Of a DNA stretch of 14,925 nt, positions 1-6,955 are shown piece by piece. The notes under the pieces were generated by a model. The model had not been told where the DNA came from. It searched no databases and was given only the letters and a program-made list of their open reading frames with translations. The stretch is taken from positions 1-14,925 of the forward strand of contig JACPMP010000048.1 of NCBI GenBank assembly GCA_016185915.1. The letters are read 5' to 3'. The translations under genes were made by a program, and so were the position numbers. The stretch is from Candidatus Woesearchaeota archaeon. GTDB lineage: Archaea > Nanobdellota > Nanobdellia > Woesearchaeales > GW2011-AR4. How positions within the stretch are numbered: the stretch's first letter is position 1; every line of letters starts with the position of its first letter.

Positions 1-543
1 ACCTCTGCATAAATCAATAAAATCTCCTTGCCTGTAAGCGCTCGTTGATTCTTTAAATTCTTCAATAAGTTCTATTTTGTAAGGATTATTCCTGAAAATT
101 TTTTTAGCTTCACTCACACTCAATTCAATCCTTTCAACCTTGTAATCTTTTTTTACAATCTCGTGCATTCGCTCCTCAATTTTACTTAAGTCATCTGGAA
201 TGAAATGATGCTCAATGCCAAAATCATAATAAAATCCGTCCTCGACAGTTGGGCCTATGGTTGGTTTCGCATCCGGAAACAATTCAATAACTGCATGAGC
301 AAGAAGATGGGCTGTAGAATGACGAAAAACTTCAATACCATCTTTATCTTTGAATGTTATAATCTGCACACTTGCATCTTCATTTATTGGTACAAACAAA
401 TCCTTCAATTTATCATTTATTTTTGCAATTAAAGCATCTTCTCCAAGCTTTTTTCCAATATCAAAAGCAATCTCGCCTGCAGTAATTCCTTTTTTATATT
501 CTCTAATGCTTCCATCCGGCAATGTTATTTTGATTTTTGGCAT
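1..543 (-). CDS. thrS: Threonyl-tRNA synthetase, N-terminal part (runs off left edge)
   Basis: This would charge tRNA-Thr in the cytoplasm. Reading the minus strand from the ATG at 543-541 gives 181 open codons to the window edge. Residues 1-62 are a TGS domain (MPKIKITLPDGSIREYKKG). From about residue 70 the second-additional/editing domain follows, with the HxxxH zinc motif in RHSTAHLLAHA (H75, H79), the GPTVEDGFYYDF motif near residue 97, and FIDLCRG at the edge, whose Cys179 matches the third editing ligand of the family. The catalytic and anticodon-binding domains lie outside the window. Most euryarchaeal and crenarchaeal ThrRS lack TGS and use a DTD-like editing domain, so this is the bacterial/eukaryal architecture. 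The start is supported by a TATA element about 25-30 nt upstream, implying a nearly leaderless mRNA. Confidence 0.95.
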   Translation of the reverse strand, partial: MPKIKITLPDGSIREYKKGITAGEIAFDIGKKLGEDALIAKINDKLKDLFVPINEDASVQIITFKDKDGIEVFRHSTAHLLAHAVIELFPDAKPTIGPTVEDGFYYDFGIEHHFIPDDLSKIEERMHEIVKKDYKVERIELSVSEAKKIFRNNPYKIELIEEFKESTSAYRQGDFIDLCRG

Positions 544-566
544 TTTTGTTGTTTGATTTTTGTTGA

Positions 567-578
567 TTTATATATTTT
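567..578 (-). promoter_or_regulatory. TATA box of the thrS gene
   Basis: On the minus strand the element reads AAAATATATAAA, centred about 29 nt upstream of the thrS ATG. Archaeal transcription starts roughly 25 nt after the TATA box, so the transcript would begin at or a few bases before the start codon. No Shine-Dalgarno is seen between the element and the ATG, consistent with leaderless initiation. Confidence 0.6.
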
Positions 579-760
579 ATTGAATTTTTAAAAATAAAAG
601 AAAAATTAATTTTAAACAATGTGCAGCATTTAAGCTGTTGTTTTAGTTGTAGAAATAGTTAAAAGAACTGCAAAAATTTTATTTATTGACGAAAAAATTA
701 TAGTCTCCATAATTAACAAAAAATAAGGCTTATATTTAAAACTTTCTTTTCGAACTGCTA

Positions 761-780
761 AAACCGAAAACTTTATAAAT
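761..780 (+). promoter_or_regulatory. BRE/TATA promoter ahead of the abrB-VWA operon
   Basis: The string ACCGAAAACTTTATAAAT contains a purine-rich BRE-like segment (CGAAAA) directly followed by a TATA-type element (CTTTATAAAT). A start about 25 nt downstream would leave a leader of roughly 40 nt before the ATG at 842. A second TATA-like run (CTTATATTTAAA, 729-740) lies further upstream. The rest of the 544-841 interval is AT-rich and shows no credible gene. Confidence 0.5.
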
Positions 781-841
781 ATTACTTTTAATAATTCTAA
801 AAATAATAAAAATTTGATTATTTTTATTAAAATTATTAATA

Positions 842-1039
842 ATGGAAGCAAAATTTATAGGCAAAGCAAAGCTGACGAAGCAAGGGCAATTGACTCTGCC
901 GCAGGAGGCAAGGCAGGACTTGAAGATAGATGCAGAATCAGAAGTTTATTGGTATGAATTCAACGGCATCTTAATTTTGGTTAAAGACTTAGTGAATCTA
1001 AAGGAATTGGTTAATTTGGTATTTAAGAAAAAAAAGTGA
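842..1039 (+). CDS. Small AbrB/SpoVT-type DNA-binding protein
   Basis: This 65-residue protein is essentially one swapped-hairpin AbrB/SpoVT domain. The segment GKAKLTKQGQLTLPQEARQ (about residues 7-25) matches the family pattern of an S/TxKGQITIP-like strand followed by a short helix, and a beta strand (VYWYEFNGILILV) comes next. The C-terminal tail is short and lysine-rich, so no second effector domain is present. The gene opens the operon and ends 7 nt before the next ATG; its stop region GTGATAA supplies a GTGAT match to the archaeal anti-Shine-Dalgarno for the downstream VWA gene, so translation may be coupled. Domains of this type act as transcription regulators or antitoxins. No toxin-like partner is adjacent, so autoregulation of the operon is the simpler inference. 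Confidence 0.85.
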   Translation: MEAKFIGKAKLTKQGQLTLPQEARQDLKIDAESEVYWYEFNGILILVKDLVNLKELVNLVFKKKK

Positions 1040-1046
1040 TAATAAA

Positions 1047-2921
1047 ATGGTAACTTTACCTTTTCAAAGGCCTATTGGATTGTTGGCGTTGATAGCAGTT
1101 GCTGTATTTATCATTCTTTATCTAAGAAGGCCTAAGCCACAGGAGAAAGTAATACCTTCGCTGATGTTTATAATGCAGGATAATAAAAGATCAAAACAAT
1201 ATTCATTTTTTCAGAAGTTATTGACAAATTTATTATTTTTGCTACAATTATTCTCTATTTTGGGCTTATCATTAGTTGCAGCTGCGCCATTCATAAAATT
1301 GAAATATGATGTGACTTTAGAGAATACTGTGATAATTCTGGATGTAAGCGCCTCAATGCAGACAAAGGAAAAGGGCATTTCAAGATTCGATAAGGCCTTA
1401 GAGGAAGCAAAAAAAGTAGTGAGTGGAAGAAACAGCATAATTATGGCAGAAAACATCCCATTAATTGTTCTGGAGAATGAAAATACAGAGATTGCCTTGG
1501 ATGTACTTTCAAAAATCAAGCCGAGGGCAACATCAACAAATCTTGGCGACGCTTTGCTCCTTGCCAAGGATATTTTGGGGGACAAGCCGGGCAGGATTAT
1601 TGTCTTTAGCGATTTTCTTTCAACAGAAGGACCGGACATAGAAGTCGTAAAGACAACATTGTCATCAGAAAACAAAATAGTTGATTTTGTTGACGTTTCA
1701 AACAAAGCCAGTAATATCGGCATTACAAAACTTGAGGTTGCAAAATACAATACAAAGGTTTATGTGAAGAACTTCAACAATGAAGCAAAACAAGTAACAA
1801 TAAGGATTGTAAAAGATAATAAAGTTATCACGCAAACAAAAGTGAGCATAGCGCCTAATTCTATCGAAAATTTCATTTTTGACACGCCTGCTGGAATTTC
1901 AAAAGTGGAAATTGAGCCAAAAGATGACTTGGATGCTGATGATGCCGCTTATATTGCAACTCCGCCAAAAATAAAGAACTCAGTTTTGCTGATAACAAAT
2001 GAAAAATCAAGCAATCTTGAGTTAGCCCTTGAAGCGGCCAAGGACGTTGAATTGAATGTTGTAAATCCGCCTGTTCTTACCATTAACACAAAAAAACAAA
2101 AGATAGAGCCATACAAGCACGATGCAATCATAGTTTATAAAATTAACAATGCCAACAAAAGGGAGGGCATTGTGCCTGGAACATTTGAGGACATTGAAGA
2201 GTATGTTGAGAAAGGCGGCAATGTTATAATAGCAGCACAGGACGACTTAAAGGAAATCAATATGAAAGACTTGCCAACAGTCGAATTAAAAAATAAAATC
2301 AACAAGCCGACAAAGGTTTGCGTTGAGACAATAAACCAGATAACAAAGCAGTTTGAGAAAGAAAGATGCTTTACTGCAACATCCTATTATTTTGGCGCTG
2401 AGGCAAAAAAAGGGGCTATAACATTTGCATCTGCAGACGACAAGACGCCATTGATTGTTTATGGAGAGAAGAAAAAAGGCAAGATTGCTTATTACGGAAT
2501 TTTAGATGACACTAGCGATTTTAAAACACTGCCATCCTATCCAATATTCTGGAATTCATTGATAAATTTTATGGTTGGGGCAGAGGACATAAGGGATTTT
2601 AACCATAAAACAGGAAAAATCTTTACAATTGGCGAGCAGAAAGTTAAAACTCCTTCATCAACGCTAACAACCTCAAAGCTGTTAATGGACGAAGTTGGCA
2701 TTTATGAATTTGACAATAAAAAATTTGCAGTTAACCTTCTTGACGAAAAAGAGTCTGATGTAAATCTGCCTTCAAAAATTGAGAAGCAAAAAGAAAGAGA
2801 GAAACTGCTTGAAAGAGAGAGCAAAGAGCATGACTTTAACATTGAATTGATAGTCCTTATATTGGTATTTTTATTTATGCTAACTGAATTTTTTTATATA
2901 AAGATAAGAGGCGATATATAA
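1047..2921 (+). CDS. BatA-like membrane protein with VWA domain
   Basis: The 624-residue protein begins with a BatA-type N-terminal region: TM helices at about 9-26 and 61-81 separated by a basic segment (RRPKPQEKVIPS). A von Willebrand factor A domain follows with a complete MIDAS: DVSAS at 99-103, a Thr in ATSTNLGDAL near 162-164, and the Asp of VFSDF at 189. A beta-rich region and a GATase-like segment (about 310-420) come next, then a family-typical GKIAYYGILDD...YPIFW stretch. A final TM helix (about 599-618) with a short charged tail closes the protein. This layout places the VWA domain outside the membrane, anchored at both ends. VWA membrane proteins of this class occur with MoxR ATPases, and a moxR gene lies downstream here. 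The ligand is unknown. The start follows the AbrB gene by 7 nt. Confidence 0.9.
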   Translation: MVTLPFQRPIGLLALIAVAVFIILYLRRPKPQEKVIPSLMFIMQDNKRSKQYSFFQKLLTNLLFLLQLFSILGLSLVAAAPFIKLKYDVTLENTVIILDVSASMQTKEKGISRFDKALEEAKKVVSGRNSIIMAENIPLIVLENENTEIALDVLSKIKPRATSTNLGDALLLAKDILGDKPGRIIVFSDFLSTEGPDIEVVKTTLSSENKIVDFVDVSNKASNIGITKLEVAKYNTKVYVKNFNNEAKQVTIRIVKDNKVITQTKVSIAPNSIENFIFDTPAGISKVEIEPKDDLDADDAAYIATPPKIKNSVLLITNEKSSNLELALEAAKDVELNVVNPPVLTINTKKQKIEPYKHDAIIVYKINNANKREGIVPGTFEDIEEYVEKGGNVIIAAQDDLKEINMKDLPTVELKNKINKPTKVCVETINQITKQFEKERCFTATSYYFGAEAKKGAITFASADDKTPLIVYGEKKKGKIAYYGILDDTSDFKTLPSYPIFWNSLINFMVGAEDIRDFNHKTGKIFTIGEQKVKTPSSTLTTSKLLMDEVGIYEFDNKKFAVNLLDEKESDVNLPSKIEKQKEREKLLERESKEHDFNIELIVLILVFLFMLTEFFYIKIRGDI

Positions 2922-3017
2922 GGCGATAAAAATGCAATTAAAAAACAATAATGAAAATCACAATAAAATTTTATATAAAAAATTAAATAATTAAAAATAT
3001 TTTTAAAATGTTAAAAA

Positions 3018-3102
3018 TTAATGGAAAAAGCTTAATGTGTTATGTCAGATAAATAAAAATCAATTAAAAACAATATTAAATTCACATTAACGGAAACAAA
3101 AC
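3018..3102 (+). repeat. Degenerate spacer repeat unit, copy 1
   Basis: The unit is recognised by TTAATGGAAAAA, then TTAATGTGTTATGT, an A-rich stretch with AAATCAATT, and TTCACATTAACGGAAAC at its end. Related words occur in the same order at 3214-3310 and 6071-6184. Similarity is partial, with indels, so unit boundaries are approximate. Confidence 0.45.
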
Positions 3103-3143
3103 AAAAAATGAGTAATATAAATCAAATTCAATAATAAAAACAA

Positions 3144-3215
3144 TAACGATTGAACATTAAATAAAGATTCAATAATAAAAAATTGTATCAAATAAAAAAT
3201 CCAATGGAAATAAAA
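3144..3215 (+). repeat. 72-bp direct repeat, copy 1
   Basis: The block begins TAACGATTGAACATTAA and ends CAATGGAAATAAAA. It matches 5971-6042 base for base except for one C/T difference near its end (ATCCAATGG here, ATTCAATGG there). Both copies lie in spacers within the same operon, about 2.8 kb apart and in the same orientation, and each is followed by a unit containing AACAATTTTTG and AATGCGTTGTGTA. Confidence 0.9.
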
Positions 3216-3310
3216 CAATTTTTGTGTTTATTGATTTTTAAAAATCAATGCGTTGTGTAAGATGAAAATAACATTACAAAAAAAATCAATTTCACATTAA
3301 ATAAAACAAA
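3214..3310 (+). repeat. Degenerate spacer repeat unit, copy 2
   Basis: This unit starts AACAATTTTTGTG directly after the 72-bp block. It contains AATGCGTTGTGTAAGATGA and ends TTCACATTAAATAAAAC. The inner part TTGATTTTTAAAAATCAA (3231-3248) is a perfect inverted repeat. Copy 3 in the next spacer preserves the AACAATTTTTG, TTGATTTT and AATGCGTTGTGTA words in order. Confidence 0.5.
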
Positions 3311-3414
3311 TCAAAAACCAATAATGAGAAAATATAATAAAAAACAGAATATTGGAAAAATATTTTCATAAATTCAATAAAAAATCATCAATAAAATAAA
3401 ACTTTCAAATTAAA

Positions 3415-5868
3415 ATGGCATTTATAATTCCAGATTATACAAAAATTTATTGCATTTCAAAGTATTGTGTAAGATACTCGTATGTTTTAATAGCAATTGT
3501 GCCTGTTCTTTTGCTTCTTTTCTGGTTTACGAGAAAAACTTTTGTGAAATTCGGCAATAGGCTTGAGCTTGAAGCCTATTTAAAGTCCAAAAAAACTGAT
3601 AGAATGATTGTGCTTGCATTAAGGAGTCTTGCCTTGATTTTTTTGATGCTGGCAATTGCCTCGCCCTTTGCGCTTGAAAGCAAGACTGTGCCTGGCGATC
3701 CTCGATTGACGATACTTGTTGACAATTCAAGCTCGATGGCATTGTATAATCCGGGAATTGCGTATGAGCTTTACAAAAAATTAGAAGGCACTATGCCAGT
3801 CAATATAAGGACAATTGCAAATGGCGAGCATTCAACAATCGGAAATGGCATCTTGAATAATATTGAAGGCGATGATAATGTAATGGTCATAACAGACGGT
3901 GTAAATAACGAAGGCAAATTGCTTGGCGACATAATGCTTTTTGCAACTAACATAAATTCATCAGTAAGCACGTTGAAAATGGAGTCGGTAAAAAATGATG
4001 TTGGCGTTGTAATTGATGGTCCGCCTGAGCTAATTAAAGATACAGAAGGCGACTTTGTTGTTAAGGTTTCTGTTGTTGGCAAAAACATACCTTATACTTT
4101 ACAAATCACAGCTGATGACACTACACTTATACTAGAGGAGCAGGCTAGCTCATCAAAATCATTTGCTTTCCCACGGAAATTTGGTGAAGGGGAATACCAC
4201 AAACTTACTGCAAAGCTTCTTGATGTTGGAAACGACGACTATTTCAAGAACAACAATGTATTCTATAAGAGCATAAAAATAGTGCCAAGGCCAAAAGTGC
4301 TTTATGTCACAGAGAAAAATTCGCCTTTGGCAAGGGAGCTGAACAAAATATACGAGCTTGATGTAAAAAACTCGCTGCCTGCTGATTTATCTAATTACAT
4401 GGCAGTTGTGTTAAACGACATCAGGGCGTCAAAGATAAATCCGTATATGGACACTCTAAGCGATTATGTTTCTGATGGCAATGGCTTAATATTCATAGGA
4501 GGGGAAAATTCATTTGACAGGGGCGGCTATAAAGGGACACTGCTTGAGACATTATTGCCGATAAAAATTGGAGCAGGGGAAGAACAAAATAAAAGCGACA
4601 TAAACATTGTCATTGTTATAGATATTTCCCAAGGAACAGAAGATTATGTTGCTGTTGAAAAAGCACTTGCATTAAGCGTTGTTGACAGCTTAAGCGAGAA
4701 AAATAATGTCGGAGCTGTTGCATTCAGCTCCCAAGCTTACCAAATTGCTGAAATCAAGCCGTTAAAAGAGCATAAAAAAGAATTAAAAGAAAAAATATCC
4801 CGATTGAAATTTGACGGCCAATCATTTTTTAACCTTGGCATCGAAGGCGGATTTAGGTTATTAAGTAATGTAGGGGGCAGCAAAAACATTATTTTCGTCA
4901 GCGACGGCAAAACAACCTACGATAAGTTAAGAGAGGACACCTTAAATGTTGTAAGAACCATTAATGCAAAAGGCGTCAAAGTTTTTACGGTTGGCGTTGG
5001 AACTGATACAGACAGCCTCTATACAGAAAATAATCTCTTCTTGGCCAACATGGCTGCATTGGGAGAAGGGGTATACTACAAGGCAGATGTATCTAATAAG
5101 TTAAAAGTCCAATTTGGAGACAAAGACGAGACAAAAGGAGAGGAATTTTATAATACGCTTGTGCCAATAGATACAACACATTTTATAACTCTTGCCTTGG
5201 ATGAGATGCACGCAACTGTTTCGGGATATAATTATGCAGTCCCAAAGCCGTCTGCAAGAATGCTTGTTACAACCCACAAGAACATTCCAATATTGGTAGT
5301 GTGGCGATTTGGATTGGGAAGAGTCGTGACATTAATGACTGACGATGGCTTGAAATGGGCAGGGGATTTATTGAATAAAGAAAATTCAAAATTATTGACA
5401 AAAGGCATAAACTGGGCTATTGGCGACTTGGGAAGGAAAAAATCATATGATGTTACAATCAGAGATACTGTTTTAGGAAAATCAACAAGCGTTAATGTCA
5501 TAACAAGGGATATGCCAAAAGCAGAGGGGCTTGCTTTTGCTAAAATAGATACAAACTTATACTCATCAGTTTATGCTCCTAAAGACATTGGCTACAAAGA
5601 GCTTTTAGGAGCAACATTTGCTGTCAACTATAATGACGAATATGCAAATCTTGGCGTTAATCCTGAATTCACAACTTTGGTTGAGAAAACAGGCGGCAAG
5701 GTATTTGAGCTAACAGACACAAAAGGAATTATAGAGTTTATTAAGGCAAAATCGAAAAGAATAAAAATTGACTCAACAGATTATAGATGGCCTTTTGCTA
5801 TTGTTGCTTTGGTATTATTTTTGAGTGAGATAGCGATAAGAAGGTACAGGGAGAACATACAAAGATAA
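3415..5868 (+). CDS. Large membrane protein with two VWA-like domains and a GATase-like domain
   Basis: The 817-residue protein has two N-terminal TM helices (about 22-38 and 64-82) and a C-terminal TM helix (about 793-809) with a basic tail. A compact VWA-like domain follows the second helix, with intact MIDAS candidates: DNSSS at 103-107, T141 and the Asp of VITDG at 161. Beta-rich linkers lead to a GATase-like fold (about 300-395; YMAVVLNDIRAS and GNGLIFIGGENSFDRGGY). A second VWA-like domain (about 396-560) begins VIDISQG at 402-408, so the third MIDAS position is Gly rather than Ser; its FVSDG Asp at 497 is kept, but the central Thr region reads DGQSFFNLG. This tandem arrangement resembles large VWA/GATase proteins of MoxR clusters. 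The ATG at 3415 is the only good start before the first helix, although the first 20 residues are poorly family-like. Confidence 0.88.
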   Translation: MAFIIPDYTKIYCISKYCVRYSYVLIAIVPVLLLLFWFTRKTFVKFGNRLELEAYLKSKKTDRMIVLALRSLALIFLMLAIASPFALESKTVPGDPRLTILVDNSSSMALYNPGIAYELYKKLEGTMPVNIRTIANGEHSTIGNGILNNIEGDDNVMVITDGVNNEGKLLGDIMLFATNINSSVSTLKMESVKNDVGVVIDGPPELIKDTEGDFVVKVSVVGKNIPYTLQITADDTTLILEEQASSSKSFAFPRKFGEGEYHKLTAKLLDVGNDDYFKNNNVFYKSIKIVPRPKVLYVTEKNSPLARELNKIYELDVKNSLPADLSNYMAVVLNDIRASKINPYMDTLSDYVSDGNGLIFIGGENSFDRGGYKGTLLETLLPIKIGAGEEQNKSDINIVIVIDISQGTEDYVAVEKALALSVVDSLSEKNNVGAVAFSSQAYQIAEIKPLKEHKKELKEKISRLKFDGQSFFNLGIEGGFRLLSNVGGSKNIIFVSDGKTTYDKLREDTLNVVRTINAKGVKVFTVGVGTDTDSLYTENNLFLANMAALGEGVYYKADVSNKLKVQFGDKDETKGEEFYNTLVPIDTTHFITLALDEMHATVSGYNYAVPKPSARMLVTTHKNIPILVVWRFGLGRVVTLMTDDGLKWAGDLLNKENSKLLTKGINWAIGDLGRKKSYDVTIRDTVLGKSTSVNVITRDMPKAEGLAFAKIDTNLYSSVYAPKDIGYKELLGATFAVNYNDEYANLGVNPEFTTLVEKTGGKVFELTDTKGIIEFIKAKSKRIKIDSTDYRWPFAIVALVLFLSEIAIRRYRENIQR

Positions 5869-5970
5869 AACAGCAATCATTATATAATAAGATAACAAAT
5901 ATAAAAACAATTGATAGAAATATAACAAACTGAAATCCGATACGATAAAAGTCCATTAACGAAAACTCAT

Positions 5971-6042
5971 TAACGATTGAACATTAAATAAAGATTCAAT
6001 AATAAAAAATTGTATCAAATAAAAAATTCAATGGAAATAAAA
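5971..6042 (+). repeat. 72-bp direct repeat, copy 2
   Basis: This copy matches 3144-3215 at 71 of 72 positions by eye. After it, 28 extra A-rich bases separate it from the AACAATTTTTG word that directly follows copy 1, so the longer homologous tract carries indels. Confidence 0.9.
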
Positions 6043-6070
6043 TTAAATCAATAAATAAAACATCAATAAA

Positions 6071-6184
6071 AACAATTTTTGATGATTGTTGATTTTGAAA
6101 AGGTTAATGGAAAAAATCGTTTAATGCGTTGTGTATGAAACAAAAATAATAATAAAATAAATCGAGTTTGCATTAATAAAAACA
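6071..6184 (+). repeat. Degenerate spacer repeat unit, copy 3
   Basis: The unit contains AACAATTTTTGATG, TTGATTTTG, TTAATGGAAAAA, TTTAATGCGTTGTGTATGA and TTTGCATTAATAAAAAC. It combines words found in copy 1 (TTAATGGAAAAA) and copy 2 (AACAATTTTTG and GCGTTGTGTA), which ties the three into one family. Confidence 0.5.
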
Positions 6185-6224
6185 GTCGAATGCGAGTGAG
6201 CTCGCGAACTCGCTCACAATTGAC
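6185..6224 (+). repeat. Palindromic repeat element, copy A
   Basis: The element runs from GTCGAATGCGAGTGAG through a central CTCGCGAA to CTCGCTCACAATTGAC. The arms are imperfectly complementary, and some mismatches would be G-U pairs in RNA. It shares its core (TGCGAGTGAG, then TCGCGAACTCGCTCACA) with copy E inside the glycosyltransferase gene and, with small changes, with copies B and C. Confidence 0.85.
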
Positions 6225-6297
6225 TCAAAAATAAACATTGAAAAATACAAAATAAACAAACTTGATAAACAAAAATTGAAGATTAAGTACCGATAAA

Positions 6298-6810
6298 ATG
6301 TCATTTATGAAAAAAGACGTGAACCTTGGATTGCTCCTTTTGATAGTTGCAGCCTTGCTGATGTTCAGCGGCTTTACAGTTTATTATCAAACTACTTTTA
6401 AGAATGTATCAAAAAGCTTTGAGATAAAGCTAAAAGAACTTGAATCTGTAGGCAAAGAGCTCGAATCAAAACGAGGGCAGCTTAATGAGACAAATATTCA
6501 GCTTCAGCTAAAAAAACAGAAAGAAGAGGACTTGAGCAAGAAATTTGTCGACACAAAAAGTGAGAGGGATCAACTTGAAACTGATAAGAAAAAGTTAGAA
6601 GTTGAATTAGGAAGCACGAAAGCAAGTTTAGCAAGCACAACTGCAAAATTAGAGCAGTCCCAAGTTCAATTATCAACTACATTAACAGAGCTAGCAAGAA
6701 AGACGGCAGACTTAACTAATGCGTTGGCTGATGTAGTGAGATTCAAGCCATATAAAGATAAGTATGAGTGCGTGGCAAATAAAGTGGATGCTAGCGGAAA
6801 TCCGTGCTAA
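6298..6810 (+). CDS. Membrane-anchored coiled-coil protein
   Basis: I do not recognise a named family. The 170-residue protein has a short N-terminal tail with two lysines, one TM helix (about 10-29, GLLLLIVAALLMFSGF) and a long charged segment from about 36 to 145 with heptad-like Leu/Lys/Glu spacing (KELESKRGQLNETN, SERDQLETDKKKLEVEL), predicted as a coiled coil. The last 25 residues leave the heptad pattern and contain two cysteines (YECVANKVDASGNPC), one of them the C-terminal residue, which could form a disulphide if exported. It sits between VWA and membrane genes of the MoxR operon and could act as a spacer or oligomerisation rod for that assembly. An alternative start is the ATG at 6307 (Met4); both precede the same TM helix. 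Confidence 0.8.
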   Translation: MSFMKKDVNLGLLLLIVAALLMFSGFTVYYQTTFKNVSKSFEIKLKELESVGKELESKRGQLNETNIQLQLKKQKEEDLSKKFVDTKSERDQLETDKKKLEVELGSTKASLASTTAKLEQSQVQLSTTLTELARKTADLTNALADVVRFKPYKDKYECVANKVDASGNPC

Positions 6811-6827
6811 AATGAAATTACAAAAAA

Positions 6828-6846
6828 GAATTGCTCAAAGCAATTC
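6828..6846 (+). repeat. Short perfect hairpin after the coiled-coil gene
   Basis: GAATTGCT and AGCAATTC form an 8-bp stem around a CAA loop, 17 nt after the stop codon. It opens a 145-bp spacer that also holds a GCCTC/GAGGC inverted repeat (about 6848-6869) and palindrome copy B. No T-run follows, so it is not a convincing terminator; an mRNA-stabilising or processing role is possible. Confidence 0.55.
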
Positions 6847-6884
6847 AGCCTCGAACGAATGTGAGAGGCGATGGTGCGTTTTTG

Positions 6885-6932
6885 GCTGACTTGCGAGTGA
6901 GCGCGTTTGCGAACTCGCTCACATTCGACAGC
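6885..6932 (+). repeat. Palindromic repeat element, copy B
   Basis: The outer arms are GCTG at the left and CAGC at the right, with GAC/GTC-type matches inside. The core reads TTGCGAGTGAGCGCGTT, then TGCGAACTCGCTCACA. It differs from copy A mainly in a few extra central bases. A second hairpin follows at once (CTTTTTGC/GCAAAAAG, 6932-6949) and covers the AGG that may serve as ribosome-binding site for the next gene. Confidence 0.8.
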
Positions 6933-6955
6933 TTTTTGCTTGCAAAAAGGTTGAA

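Larger units (their letters stand above)
2922..3414 (+). other. Long A-rich spacer between the two VWA genes
   Basis: This stretch of almost 500 bp contains no credible ORF or tRNA. The plus strand is dominated by A with scattered CAATAAAA, CATTAA and AATCAA words and is very poor in G, so the transcript would be largely unstructured. It carries the first copy of a 72-bp block and two copies of a looser unit (listed separately) that recur in the next spacer. No clear BRE/TATA pair stands out against the A/T background, so co-transcription across it is likely but unproven. Confidence 0.7.
5869..6297 (+). other. Second long A-rich spacer with shared repeats and a palindrome
   Basis: This spacer has no gene and the same A-rich, G-poor character as 2922-3414. 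About 210 bp of it is homologous to that spacer, including the 72-bp block and the following unit. Near its end a GC-richer palindrome (6185-6224) interrupts the A-rich run, an abrupt compositional change typical of inserted repeat elements. The segment ends GATTAAGTACCGATAAA immediately before the ATG of the coiled-coil gene; no clear Shine-Dalgarno is seen. Confidence 0.7.

Noticed and set aside
630..851. 73-codon hydrophobic ORF on the minus strand upstream of the AbrB gene
   Set aside because: It is built from poly-A/T spacer, covers the operon promoter, overlaps the AbrB start and has no domain or ribosome-binding signal.
842..1046. AbrB-type protein as the antitoxin of a toxin-antitoxin pair
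   Set aside because: No small toxin-like gene is adjacent; the next gene is a large VWA membrane protein.
1211..1750. 179-codon antisense ORF within the BatA-like gene
   Set aside because: It mirrors the VWA coding sequence in another frame; the sense protein has all family motifs.
3144..6042. Insertion-sequence ends flanking the 817-aa gene
   Set aside because: The 72-bp repeats are direct, lack terminal inverted repeats, and the gene between them is a VWA protein, not a transposase.
6828..6846. Intrinsic terminator after the coiled-coil gene
   Set aside because: The hairpin has no following T-run, and the next operon gene lies on the same strand.
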